This document shows positions 56,076-64,000 of a stretch of DNA of 64,000 nucleotides, piece after piece. The stretch is from Candidatus Obscuribacterales bacterium (lineage in GTDB: Bacteria; Cyanobacteriota; Vampirovibrionia; Obscuribacterales; Obscuribacteraceae): positions 1 to 64,000 of the forward strand of contig JAIERK010000020.1 of NCBI GenBank assembly GCA_019746975.1. Reading direction: 5' to 3'. The notes beneath the pieces were generated by a model, which saw nothing but the letters and a program-made list of their open reading frames with translations, searched no databases and was not told where the DNA came from. The translations under genes were made by a program, and so were the position numbers. Positions within the stretch are counted from its first letter, which is position 1. Each line of letters starts with the position of its first letter.

Positions 56076-57209
56076 TTAGATCAAATCGGAATAGGTGGCG
56101 TGCTTGTCTAGAAGGAGCTGCCGCGCGAAATCAATGTCGAGATGCGCAGAGCGCGCGTAGCGCTCCGCTTCGGACAACTCGCCAGAGGCGAAGAGCGCGC
56201 GGGCCCTGCTGTAATACGTATTGACCACGCCCAACCGTCTGACGACTGCGACCTCTTCATCTTCATCGCGCAAGAGCCTTTGCAATCGTGCCACCCTTCC
56301 TCTGAAGTTGTCGGTTGGCTGGTCGACTTCTTCGATTGGCTCTTCTTCCGGCTCCGCCGTGCTGGTCGGATATTTAGCGTATTCAATCAGACGTCTTGCC
56401 ATGCGAAGCTCCATCATTCCTGCTTTGGCAAGCTGACTCAAAGCATCGCTTTCATTGTCTAGATAAGCACTAATGCAGCGGTCAACGGTCCGCCGTGCCG
56501 CGTCGAGATAGAGTTTGATCCGCCCATGAGATTCGACTGAAGCTTCCTGAAGCGTGCTGTTGGTGTCGCTGAGCTCATCAATCAAGGAGACGATGCGACT
56601 GATTGCTGAGCCGTGGCAGCGCTCCAAAGCCTCGGCATCGACTGCATTGCTCTGCAGCTTCTCTTCCGACTCTTTGCTCAGCAGGTAAACATAGAGGAGT
56701 CCGCCATGAGCACATCGCTTCGCTTCGTTGTCGTCCTCACGCTCGACGAAGGAGACTGCCAGGAAGAATAGTCTCACCGATTCCTTCAGCCTTTCCTTCA
56801 TCTCCACGGTCACTTCGCAGTTGGTGTACTCCACACTCGTCTTGAAGGCTGCGATTGCCTTGGACAGATCGATGATGCTCTCGTCGGCGCCTCCCTGCTC
56901 AATGGCGAAGGTCGTGGCATTGCCATTGAGATCGCTTAGATGCAGCATTGCCATACTGATGTATTTCAGTCCCTGTTTGCAGTGCTGAAAACAAAGTTTC
57001 GGCTCTCCATCCTTGAGCTGGTAGATAGCTTCCTGATAAGCATCTTCAGCCCTGTCTATGCATTTTCGAGCCAGCGATTTGAACGGACTGTCACTGGCAC
57101 GGACCTTCTGGCGCGCTTCCGTCATCGCTTCGACGACGGTCGACATCAGCTTGTTAGACCGTTGTCCCGAGAGCCACTTCGACAAAAGTTTGGCGACGTC
57201 GTCTATCAC
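56076..57209 (-). CDS. Helical-hairpin repeat protein of unknown function
   Basis: 377 residues, soluble, nearly all helical. A unit of about 40 residues, with the pattern (A/V)xxxxxxAxxxYxxxxxxxAxxxxxxGLxxLxxAxxLL, can be seen four times. It appears around 45-90 (CIDRAEDAYQEAIYQLKDG), 145-180, 235-275 (YLDAARRTVDRCISAYLDN) and 325-365 (YYSRARALFASGELSEAERY). A Glu/Pro-rich linker (EPEEEPIEEVDQP) separates the last. It resembles TPR or SEL1-like folds but fits neither closely. It starts at a GTG that overlaps the stop of the upstream gene as GTGA, so the two are translationally coupled. Confidence 0.85.
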   Translation of the reverse strand: MIDDVAKLLSKWLSGQRSNKLMSTVVEAMTEARQKVRASDSPFKSLARKCIDRAEDAYQEAIYQLKDGEPKLCFQHCKQGLKYISMAMLHLSDLNGNATTFAIEQGGADESIIDLSKAIAAFKTSVEYTNCEVTVEMKERLKESVRLFFLAVSFVEREDDNEAKRCAHGGLLYVYLLSKESEEKLQSNAVDAEALERCHGSAISRIVSLIDELSDTNSTLQEASVESHGRIKLYLDAARRTVDRCISAYLDNESDALSQLAKAGMMELRMARRLIEYAKYPTSTAEPEEEPIEEVDQPTDNFRGRVARLQRLLRDEDEEVAVVRRLGVVNTYYSRARALFASGELSEAERYARSAHLDIDFARQLLLDKHATYSDLI

Positions 57210-57673
57210 TTCTTTCCTCGTTTGGCGCTTCGATCTTTGATCTGTTTTCTCAAATTAACTATCTCTTCCTGCAACTCAGCAAGCTCTTCCGACGCGAAAG
57301 TGCGCCAATCGGTCGTGCCTCCGTCATCCAGCTCTAGAAAAACTCCCTCGCCGAGGAAGTGCTCCGTCATCTCCGCATCGAATATGGCGCGGGCGAAGTG
57401 CGCTCGAATCCAGGCCACACGGCAGATTCGATCGGCATCTTCGTAGCTTTCCTCCGCCAGCAATTCGACGGCGTTGGACACTAAATTCAAACCGTCCGCG
57501 ATACCATCATTGACGAGGCGATTGCGACGAAATCCGGCCGCTTCGAAGTCGACTTTTAGCTTAGCCAAGAATTGCTCGACCAGCGCCAGTCTTTCCATGA
57601 CTTTCAGCTCAGTCGGCAACTTGCCCTTAAGGCTCGGCTTGTTAGTCGGCATGGGTAATTTGGAAGATAACAC
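57206..57673 (-). CDS. Small protein sharing the helical-hairpin repeat
   Basis: About 155 residues from GTG 57673, or 148 from ATG 57652; neither has a strong ribosome binding site. A basic N terminus leads to one copy of the same helical unit found in the downstream protein (GLNLVSNAVELLAEESYEDADRI, then RAHFARAIFDAE). A C-terminal coiled coil (SEELAELQEEIVNLRKQIKD) ends in a basic tail. The GTGA overlap with the next gene suggests that the two proteins act together, perhaps as a complex. No known function. Confidence 0.82.
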   Translation of the reverse strand: MLSSKLPMPTNKPSLKGKLPTELKVMERLALVEQFLAKLKVDFEAAGFRRNRLVNDGIADGLNLVSNAVELLAEESYEDADRICRVAWIRAHFARAIFDAEMTEHFLGEGVFLELDDGGTTDWRTFASEELAELQEEIVNLRKQIKDRSAKRGKK

Positions 57674-57763
57674 TCAGTTTTTTCATATCTACTCTATTTG
57701 AAAAACTGATGGATAGCATCAACAATTTAGACGATAGCTCGAATATCATAATGACCCGGATGC

Positions 57764-57777
57764 TTGACAAGTGTCAA
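57764..57777. promoter_or_regulatory. Palindromic candidate operator upstream of the Lrp/AsnC gene
   Basis: TTGACA-AG-TGTCAA is a perfect inverted repeat in the 270-base gap between the divergent helical-repeat and Lrp/AsnC genes, 167 bases before the latter. The left half is also a perfect -35 hexamer. It could be a regulator site, possibly for autoregulation. It does not match the A/T-rich Lrp consensus, so the bound protein is uncertain. Confidence 0.45.
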
Positions 57778-57943
57778 CTTTAACTGTTTCTTTATGACTG
57801 GTCCAAAGGTGAAACGCTGTTACACCAGGGCATAATCATGGCTCTATGGAGAAATTTCGCGCTGCCAACTGAAAAACGCTGCACCCCTGAGGGTAAAGCG
57901 CCAAAAAAACCGCCTTTTCCGTTGTGCTAAACTGCTTCTCTAT

Positions 57944-58438
57944 ATGAACACCGAGAAATCGCGCGAGATACTTCAAATTCTGCAGCACGACTCACGCACT
58001 ACAGCAGAGTCGATTGCTTCGATGATCGGAGAATCGGTCCAGGATGTCAAAGCAGGGATTGAGCGCCTCGAAAACGACGGCATAATCAAACATTATTCCA
58101 CAACGGTGGATTGGGAGAAAGCCGGCGTCGACAAGATAGTCGCTTTTGTGGATATCACCGTAGTGCCGGCGCGCGAGGTCGGCTTCGACGCCATTGCGAT
58201 GCGCATCGCGCGGCATCCCGAAGTCAGGAGCGCCTGGCTGGTGTCCGGTGGATGCGACCTGAGCATCATGGTTGAAGCGGCGACGTTGAAAGATCTGGCC
58301 AATTTCGTGGCAGAGAAAATTGCGACTATAGATGGTGTCTCCGGCACGAATACTCAGTTTCTCTTGAGAAAGTACAAAGAGGATAATGTGCTGTTTCATG
58401 AGCTGGAGCCGGATAATCGTCTGGTTGTTTCACCCTGA
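57944..58438 (+). CDS. Lrp/AsnC-family transcriptional regulator
   Basis: 164 residues. An N-terminal winged helix-turn-helix (REILQILQHDSRTTAESIAS then VKAGIERLENDGIIKHY) is joined to a C-terminal RAM domain. That domain is the beta-alpha fold that binds amino acids and forms octamers (IVAFVDITVVPAREVGFDAI, VSGGCDLSIMVEA). The stop codon overlaps the next start as TGATG, so the regulator and the aminotransferase are translated together. It probably controls this pair in response to an amino acid. Confidence 0.94.
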   Translation: MNTEKSREILQILQHDSRTTAESIASMIGESVQDVKAGIERLENDGIIKHYSTTVDWEKAGVDKIVAFVDITVVPAREVGFDAIAMRIARHPEVRSAWLVSGGCDLSIMVEAATLKDLANFVAEKIATIDGVSGTNTQFLLRKYKEDNVLFHELEPDNRLVVSP

Positions 58439-59664
58439 TGAGTGTTGCCGACAACGCCAAAGACCCGGATTTGAAGGGCTTATCGAAGACAGCCGCACAG
58501 CTGCCGCAGTCTGGCATTCGTAAATTTTTCGAGATTGCCTCTCAGATGCAGAATGTCATTTCCCTCGGCGTTGGTGAGCCTGACTTCGCCACACCGTGGA
58601 CAGCGCGAGAGGCGGCAATCTACTCGATAGAGAAGGGTCAGACAACTTATACATCCAATCTCGGTTTGATCGAATTGCGGCGTGAGTTGGCAAAGCTGAT
58701 ACGTAGGCGCTATGCGGTTGAATACAATCCGGACGGCGAAATCCTTATCACTACTGGAGTGGCACAGGGACTTGATCTTGCCGCAAGAGCGTTGCTCGAT
58801 ATCGGCGATGAGGTGCTGATTCCCGAACCCTGTTTTGTTTCCTACAAGCCGTGCGTGTCCCTGGCTGGCGGTGTACCGGTGGCAGTAGAGACGAATTCTT
58901 CCAGTAACTTTCAGGTGGCGACCCGCGCCCTCGATGACCTGGTAACGCCGCGTACCAAGGCGATCTTGATAGGGCACCCCTCGAATCCTACGGGGGCTGT
59001 ATTCGAAAAAGAGACGCTCATGAAAATCGTCGATTTTGCATGCCGCCATGGTCTCTATATAATCAGCGATGAGATTTACGATCGGCTCACCTACGATGGG
59101 ACGCACACGATGGTTGCCGCGCTGCCTCGTGCTTTTGAGCGGACAATTACCCTTAACGGTTTTTCCAAGACTTATGCTATGACCGGTTGGCGAATCGGGT
59201 ACGCCTGTGCTCCTCCGGAAATTCTCAACACCATGATGAAGATTCACTCTTACACCATGTTGTCGGCCCCGACGCCAGGTCAGAAAGCCGCTCTGGATGC
59301 GGTCAGACGAGCCGAGAAGGACGCTCTTGCGATGGCCCAGGAATACAGGCGACGGCGCAATATTATCGTCAATGGTTGTAATTCGATCGGGCTGGATTGC
59401 GCGCTGCCGGGTGGTTCGTTTTACGCCTTCCCCTCGATTCGTTCTTCTGGACTGAGTTCCGAACAGTTTGCCGAACGACTCTTGTATGAAGAGCAAGTCG
59501 CTGTCGTACCTGGTGGCGTGTTCGGTCTGGGCGGCGAAGGTCACGTACGCATGAGCTACGCGACTGATGGCGAACTGATTAAGAAGGCACTCGAACGTAT
59601 GAAACGATTTGTGGACAACCTCTCGTCTAGCGATGTCGGCATGACAGCGAAAGCAGCTCGCTAA
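58438..59664 (+). CDS. Class I/II PLP aminotransferase (PatA-like)
   Basis: 408 residues, fold type I. It shows the substrate/PLP signature GVGEPDFATPW at the start, YTSNLGLIELRRELA, the Asn of HPSNPTGAVF, DEIYDRLTYDG, and the Schiff-base lysine in GFSKTYAMTGWRIGY at about residue 243. The arginine that grips the substrate carboxylate is in HVRMSYATD. Close relatives such as PatA transfer amino groups between amino acids and 2-oxo acids. The exact substrate is not evident, but coupling to an Lrp/AsnC gene is common for this subfamily. Confidence 0.94.
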   Translation: MSVADNAKDPDLKGLSKTAAQLPQSGIRKFFEIASQMQNVISLGVGEPDFATPWTAREAAIYSIEKGQTTYTSNLGLIELRRELAKLIRRRYAVEYNPDGEILITTGVAQGLDLAARALLDIGDEVLIPEPCFVSYKPCVSLAGGVPVAVETNSSSNFQVATRALDDLVTPRTKAILIGHPSNPTGAVFEKETLMKIVDFACRHGLYIISDEIYDRLTYDGTHTMVAALPRAFERTITLNGFSKTYAMTGWRIGYACAPPEILNTMMKIHSYTMLSAPTPGQKAALDAVRRAEKDALAMAQEYRRRRNIIVNGCNSIGLDCALPGGSFYAFPSIRSSGLSSEQFAERLLYEEQVAVVPGGVFGLGGEGHVRMSYATDGELIKKALERMKRFVDNLSSSDVGMTAKAAR

Positions 59665-59800
59665 CGGCAGTCAGTTATCCTTTTGGCGGTTTAATCAGGG
59701 CCCATACAGGGTATGTCAAAACGGCGGCTTGTTGAAGCCTACCGCCTTAAAGAGAAGCTTGAATGAGCGATCCGGTATTCTCTGAATCCAGAGGTAGCCG

Positions 59801-61690
59801 ATGATTCAAGAGACCCAATTCCCAGAATCGTTGTCGACGCGTTATGAGAACGCTCGACTAATAGGGAGTGGAGCTACGAGCCGTGTTTTTGCTGCTTTCG
59901 ATAAGCATCTCCTCAAAGACGTTGCGATTAAAATTTTGAGTCCACAGGCGAGCAGCCAGACCGTTTTGCGTTTTCAACAAGAAGCGAAGGTAATAAGCAG
60001 GCTCAAACATCCCAACATCGTCGGTGCGCTCGATTTCGCTCTGAATGATGAAGTTCAACCGTATATGGTGATGGAGCTTCTCGGCGATGAAACATTGTCG
60101 ACACTGATTAGACGAAACCGCAAAATCGGTTTGAGAAATCTCCTAGGAATTTTCATTCAGGTGTGTTCTGCTATGAGTTACGCGCATAGCCAGGGGGTGC
60201 TACATCGAGATCTGAAGCCTGGCAATGTGTTAATCGAATATGTTGATGGGAGCGTACTGAAGGCCAAGGTTGCGGACTTTGGTGTCGCGAAGATAACCGG
60301 CACGCCTTTTCTCGCCACCACCGGCAATATCATAATCGGTACACCGGCTTACATGAGCCCGGAGCAGTTTCTCCACCGGCAGGTGGATGTGCGCTCCGAC
60401 ATCTACTCTTTCGGTTGCGTGATGTTCGAGGCTTTAGAGGGTCGATTACCATATCTTGCTGAAAATTTATCGGAGCTCGCGCTCTGTCATGCCAACGATC
60501 CCATACCGGTATTGCAAGGCTCTGGTGCGGCTCCCATACCTGCTTCGCTCAAGGAGCTTGTTTACCGATGTCTGGCTAAGCAACCGGAAGACAGGTTCGA
60601 ATCCTTCTCTCAAGTCGAGGAGGTTCTGAAGGAGATTCGAGGCCCTGAGGTTGATGTTGCGCCGGTGCAAGCGAAGCATTCAGCAAGGAATGAGAGCGAG
60701 GCTGTCTCGCAGAACTTCGTTAAGCTTCATATGCAGGCCAGCACTAAGATCAAAGTCTTTATTGCGGTGACCGCTGCACTCATCCTCTTTGTCGGAATAA
60801 GAATCGGGCTTAATCTGTTAACTACTCTGGAGCCGAGATCCAGTGCGGAGCCAGTCGAATTTATCATTTCAGAACCGACCTCTCTACCAAGAGCAGGTTT
60901 GGGAGTGAGGCTGCCATCCGGGGGCGGTGAGCGCAGATTTTTGTTGCCGGAGTCTTCGCGAAGAGGCACTGATGCTGAGCTTCTTGCCAAGGCTCAATCG
61001 GACTATGACAAAGGGCAATTCTTGAGAGCCGAGGAATATCTGAAAACAATTCTGGATAGGAGTCCTGAAGATTTCAACGCACTGGTGCTTCGCAGTGCTA
61101 CCAGAAGCGAGTTAGGCATTTGGAGCGGCGCGCTAGTGGACATCATTAGTGCCATCAAGCTCCGACCCTCTCAAACACAACTGCTCTACAAGAGCGCCGA
61201 GCTGAGAAGAGCTACTGGAGACTTCAACGGTGCGCTGGATGACATGAGTGAGCTTGTTCAAAAGTATCCGAACGATCCTAAAGCCGTGCTTGGTAGGGCA
61301 CAATTGTATGAACTTACGAAGATCTTCGAAGAGGCCCTGCAAGACTATACACGAGCTTGCCAACTTAACAGTGGCGACCAGGCGGCCTGGATTGGAAAGG
61401 GACGAATATTTCGTGAGATGGCTGAATATGACAAGGCTATCGAGGCGCTGACCAAAGCAATTTCCATCGGCGGAAATTGCGCCGAAGCCTTCTATCTTAG
61501 AGGCAATTCATACAGCGCCATCGGCAATTATCAGGAGGCTATCGAAGATTTCAACACGGCAATCGAGCTGAACGGCGAAGACTCGAGCTACTACAGAGGT
61601 CGAGCTGACGCGTTGCGTAAAAACGGACAAGAACCGCTGGCGAGACTCGATGAATTGAGAGCTAAAAGCAAAGGCAACGTGATCAAGTAG
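59801..61690 (+). CDS. Transmembrane Ser/Thr kinase with TPR ectodomain
   Basis: 629 residues. The start has GAGG six bases upstream. The kinase has GSGATSRVFAA, Lys44 (VAIKIL), HRDLKPGN at 135-142, DFG at 159-161 and GTPAYMSPEQ. A membrane helix lies at about 316-337. The external half from about 390 holds six TPRs (AQSDYDKGQFLRAEEYLKTI, AFYLRGNSYSAIGNYQEAIE). It is probably a receptor-type kinase whose TPR domain binds envelope proteins. A broken paralogue follows immediately on the same strand. Confidence 0.94.
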   Translation: MIQETQFPESLSTRYENARLIGSGATSRVFAAFDKHLLKDVAIKILSPQASSQTVLRFQQEAKVISRLKHPNIVGALDFALNDEVQPYMVMELLGDETLSTLIRRNRKIGLRNLLGIFIQVCSAMSYAHSQGVLHRDLKPGNVLIEYVDGSVLKAKVADFGVAKITGTPFLATTGNIIIGTPAYMSPEQFLHRQVDVRSDIYSFGCVMFEALEGRLPYLAENLSELALCHANDPIPVLQGSGAAPIPASLKELVYRCLAKQPEDRFESFSQVEEVLKEIRGPEVDVAPVQAKHSARNESEAVSQNFVKLHMQASTKIKVFIAVTAALILFVGIRIGLNLLTTLEPRSSAEPVEFIISEPTSLPRAGLGVRLPSGGGERRFLLPESSRRGTDAELLAKAQSDYDKGQFLRAEEYLKTILDRSPEDFNALVLRSATRSELGIWSGALVDIISAIKLRPSQTQLLYKSAELRRATGDFNGALDDMSELVQKYPNDPKAVLGRAQLYELTKIFEEALQDYTRACQLNSGDQAAWIGKGRIFREMAEYDKAIEALTKAISIGGNCAEAFYLRGNSYSAIGNYQEAIEDFNTAIELNGEDSSYYRGRADALRKNGQEPLARLDELRAKSKGNVIK

Positions 61691-61737
61691 CACCGTCTGC
61701 ATGGGTATATCGATGACAGTAAGAGTACTCGGACCGG

Positions 61738-63380
61738 ATGGACACAGATAATCAGTCACTAAATTCGGAATCCGGCTGGGAGCTTCAGCCGGGGCAGGTT
61801 GTCTTCGGCAAATTCAGAATCAAACGCTTCCTTGGCTCTGGCGCGGTAGGTTGCGTATAAGAAGCCGAGAACATCGACTTACAAAAGGACGTCGCCTTGA
61901 AGGTTTTGAATGCGAACCATTCCGCTTTGCGATTTCAGCAGGAGACGCGCACTGCAGGCTCTCTCAAACACGAGAACATAGCTTCGATTTTCGACCTCGG
62001 TAGCTCGAAAAACAATCAACTCTACATGTCTCTCGAACTCGTGGACGGCATCACGCTGGAGCAACTTTTGAAGGAGGAGCGACGGATCTCGGTCGAGGAG
62101 ATCATCGAAATCATGATTCAGCTACTCAGCGCTCTGGAGTACGCTCATCGAGCCAACGTCGTTCATCGAGACATCAAACCTGGCAACATCATGGTGATTC
62201 GCTCGGAACAAGACGTGAGAGTGAAAGTTCTCGACTTCGGAATTGCTAAGCGTCTCGGTGAGGGCGACGTGAATTTGACATTGACGAAACAAGGAGTGAT
62301 CGTCGGAAGTCCGCTCTACATGAGCCCTGAGCAAAGCCGAGAGGAGCGTATCACTGACAAGTCAGACATGTACTCGGTAGGATGTGTTCTATACGAGTGT
62401 TTGACGGGGCGTCCGCCGTTTGTAGCGGAAACGGCATTGACTACTATGCTTCTTCACCAGTCGGAGCCTGTGCCGCGAATTGGTGAGGAGCTGAGAGAGC
62501 GCGGTGAAACTTTAGAGCAATTGGTGACATTGCTCATGGCGAAGAATCCGGCACGGCGGCCAACCGCTGGTGAGGCTAAAGAGAGGCTGGCGTCGCTCCA
62601 GGAGAGCAATCTTATAAAGCCACCACAGGCAATACCAGAGAGTGCAGACGGATCATCCACCAATGTGTCAAAAATAGTGATTGTGGCTGTGTCCTCCGCC
62701 CTTGGACTGTTCCTCCTTGGCGTCTTCCTGTTTATTCATAGAGCGCCGACTGAAAATATAAGGGTCAATGGTCGATCATTAGAGTTGATGGTAACGCCTC
62801 GCCGAGACCTGAAGATATATGTAGACGGACTTCTCGAGGGCGAAGGAACTAAATGCGACCTGGCGTTAACTGTACCTCGATTAGTAGACGATGATCTAGC
62901 AGAACTATCCAGGCTAGAGGGAGTAAAGGCACTTGTCCTTAAGTTACCACCAAGAATCACTGACGATGGACTTCTTCAATTGACAAATACCATCGGTGCC
63001 TGCATGATTACAAGGCTGCGATGGCACACTATAAGACTTGTCTGGCACTTCGAGAAGAGCACTCCGGACCGAAGGCACTAACTACGGTGCGAGTGCGCCT
63101 GGGAGTGGCTCAGTGTGAGCTTGACCTTGGCTACCTGGAGGCAATAAGAGATGTTCTCGAGCGCTGTAAAAAGGATTTTGATGCCACCAATAGTGATGGT
63201 AAGAAAATTGCGGCTACAATTTGGTTATATCAGAGTCTGCTTGCACAGCGGCAAAACAACCAACAAAAGGCACTTTCATCCATTAACCGGGCTCTTGAGT
63301 TATGCCAGGAAGGTTGGGAGATGAAACCGAATTTGCTTGAAGTGAGAAAAACGATTTTAGCTCAGAAGAAGCGCGGATGA
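61738..63380 (+). pseudogene. Ser/Thr kinase gene broken in its glycine loop
   Basis: From ATG 61738 the frame reads to the glycine loop (RFLGSGAVGCV) and hits TAA at 61858-61860, exactly where kinases have the conserved VY. The same frame then continues with a normal kinase: VALKVL, VVHRDIKPGN, LDFGIAKRLGEG, GSPLYMSPEQ. It goes on through a membrane helix (IVIVAVSSALGLFLLGVF) and one LRR-like segment (RITDDGLLQL). Near 62985-63010 a frameshift separates this from a C-terminal TPR part (MAHYKTCLALREE to ILAQKKRG, stop at 63378). With two lesions it is probably inactive. A shortened product from an internal start would lack the glycine loop. Confidence 0.88.
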
Positions 63381-63401
63381 CGGCTTGTCAAGCCGGATTA
63401 A

Positions 63402-63602
63402 ATGAAGGAGAGATCAAGTGTTCTTCGTGCAATTCTGGTAAAGTTTCCTTCGGTTAAGCCGCTGGCGAATGCCTGTTCGCCCCATCCGGAGCCAGACCGG
63501 ATCGGCGGCGCAGCAAATGGTCGGCGCTTGTGTTTGGTGAAGAAGCCTCTGGGCAAGGTCCAGGACGAGTTCTGGCAACGTGTATTGGAGATCATGAAAT
63601 GA
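63402..63602 (+). CDS. Possible small protein before the aminotransferase
   Basis: 66 codons whose stop overlaps the next ATG as ATGA, typical of coupled genes. The end (LGKVQDEFWQRVLEIMK) looks coding, but the middle is poor and there is no ribosome binding site before its ATG. A competing frame from ATG 63377 encodes 26 residues with CSSC. The reading frame in this stretch is uncertain, and decay or a frameshift is possible. Confidence 0.35.
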   Translation: MKERSSVLRAILVKFPSVKPLANACSPHPEPDRIGGAANGRRLCLVKKPLGKVQDEFWQRVLEIMK

Positions 63603-64000
63603 CAAAGTTTTCAACCGACATCGCGGAGAACAAATCGGATACATCCACATTTACTAACCCGTTCACGAATACGGTCTACCATCGCGGTAAGTTGCAGGTC
63701 AACGTCGATCAGGACGAAGTCTTGGGTGCGGAAGCTCAGGCGATAATGGATCGTCAGGTGAAGTATATTCCCGCCACGACACATCCGGATTTCCCGGCAA
63801 TTATTGACGTTACACACGTTGCCATTGGTCCATTCGTAAGTAGTCTTAAAGACAATCTCTTTTTCGATGCCGTGCTCAACGTTGGGACCAGTGCGGTGTT
63901 CGGATATAACCATCCGAAAATCTTTCCCCGGTTGCAGCGTCTGGGAAGTGCGCTTGCTGGATTCGTCGGCGCCGGTACAGACTTTTTCTTTACCTCCAGA
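63599..64000 (+). CDS. Probable class III aminotransferase, N-terminal part
   Basis: 134 codons from ATG 63599 run off the window without a stop. The segment DNLFFDAVLNVGTSAVFGYNHPKIFPRLQ resembles the N-terminal signature of fold-type-I class III aminotransferases, in which a (Y/F)xD-x-Gxxx-GxNHP loop precedes the PLP domain. The lysine and the rest of the fold lie outside, so the family call is tentative. The ATG overlaps the preceding small frame by four bases. Confidence 0.6.
   Translation, partial: MTKFSTDIAENKSDTSTFTNPFTNTVYHRGKLQVNVDQDEVLGAEAQAIMDRQVKYIPATTHPDFPAIIDVTHVAIGPFVSSLKDNLFFDAVLNVGTSAVFGYNHPKIFPRLQRLGSALAGFVGAGTDFFFTSR

Noticed and set aside
58480-59544. A 354-codon minus-strand frame opposite the aminotransferase
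   Set aside because: The plus-strand frame is a clear PLP aminotransferase with all motifs; the antisense frame has no domain or start signal.
59703-59755. GGCTT/AAGCC hairpin after the aminotransferase gene
   Set aside because: No T tract follows the stem, so I could not support it as a terminator.

Overview
The window is about 50% G+C with dense bacterial genes on both strands. It has no photosynthesis genes, transposases, CRISPR arrays, rRNA or tRNA genes that I could see. The marked expansion of membrane-anchored Ser/Thr protein kinases (STPKs) carrying C-terminal TPR or LRR sensor regions, the many secreted TPR proteins, and a 4,523-residue protein of unknown function resemble the non-photosynthetic sister lineage of Cyanobacteria (Melainabacteria/Vampirovibrionia, order Obscuribacterales). 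That placement is an inference from gene content. Peptidoglycan genes (class A PBP, RlpA-like protein, DUF1460 hydrolase) and an RND pump suggest a cell envelope with a murein layer and probably an outer membrane.

Layout. 1-572: a TAGT microsatellite, then no convincing gene. 573-8,717: a large TPR protein, an STPK, a secreted protein of unknown function, a Spy/CpxP-like periplasmic protein, an MFS anion symporter and a small membrane coiled-coil protein. 8,918-13,517: envelope genes (RlpA-like, class A PBP) and two unknown proteins. 13,607-17,230: a minus-strand operon of O-methyltransferase, asnS and an orphan beta-class DNA methyltransferase. 17,406-18,305: a Tat-exported DUF1460 hydrolase. 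18,620-32,497: a small ORF and the giant helical-repeat protein. 32,724-33,931: a decayed TPR gene. 34,601-39,572: a 1,270-residue protein made almost wholly of xxx(I/V/L)xxG heptads behind a structured leader, then a TerB-like helical protein. 39,484-40,168: a decayed kinase gene. 40,422-45,743: a TetR regulator and an RND efflux operon (membrane fusion protein plus pump). 45,764-47,500: an STPK whose LRR ectodomain has been cut off by frameshift. 47,717-52,000: L-serine dehydratase, a TPR protein and an unknown protein. 52,163-57,673: an intact STPK-LRR, a secreted TPR protein and two coupled genes sharing a helical-hairpin repeat. 57,944-59,664: an Lrp/AsnC regulator coupled to a PLP aminotransferase. 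59,801-63,380: an intact STPK-TPR followed by a broken STPK. 63,599-end: the start of a probable class III aminotransferase.

Main themes. (1) The STPK/TPR family is in rapid birth and death: four kinase domains are intact (one with a severed LRR tail), two kinase genes are broken and one TPR gene is broken, each with identifiable stops or frameshifts. (2) Two very large repeat proteins with no recognised enzymatic domain, the 4,523-aa protein and the glycine-heptad protein, lie 2.1 kb apart, separated only by a pseudogene and a structured leader. They are the best candidates here for an undescribed structural or surface system. (3) Two small regulatory palindromes fit local autoregulation of the TetR-RND and Lrp-aminotransferase units.
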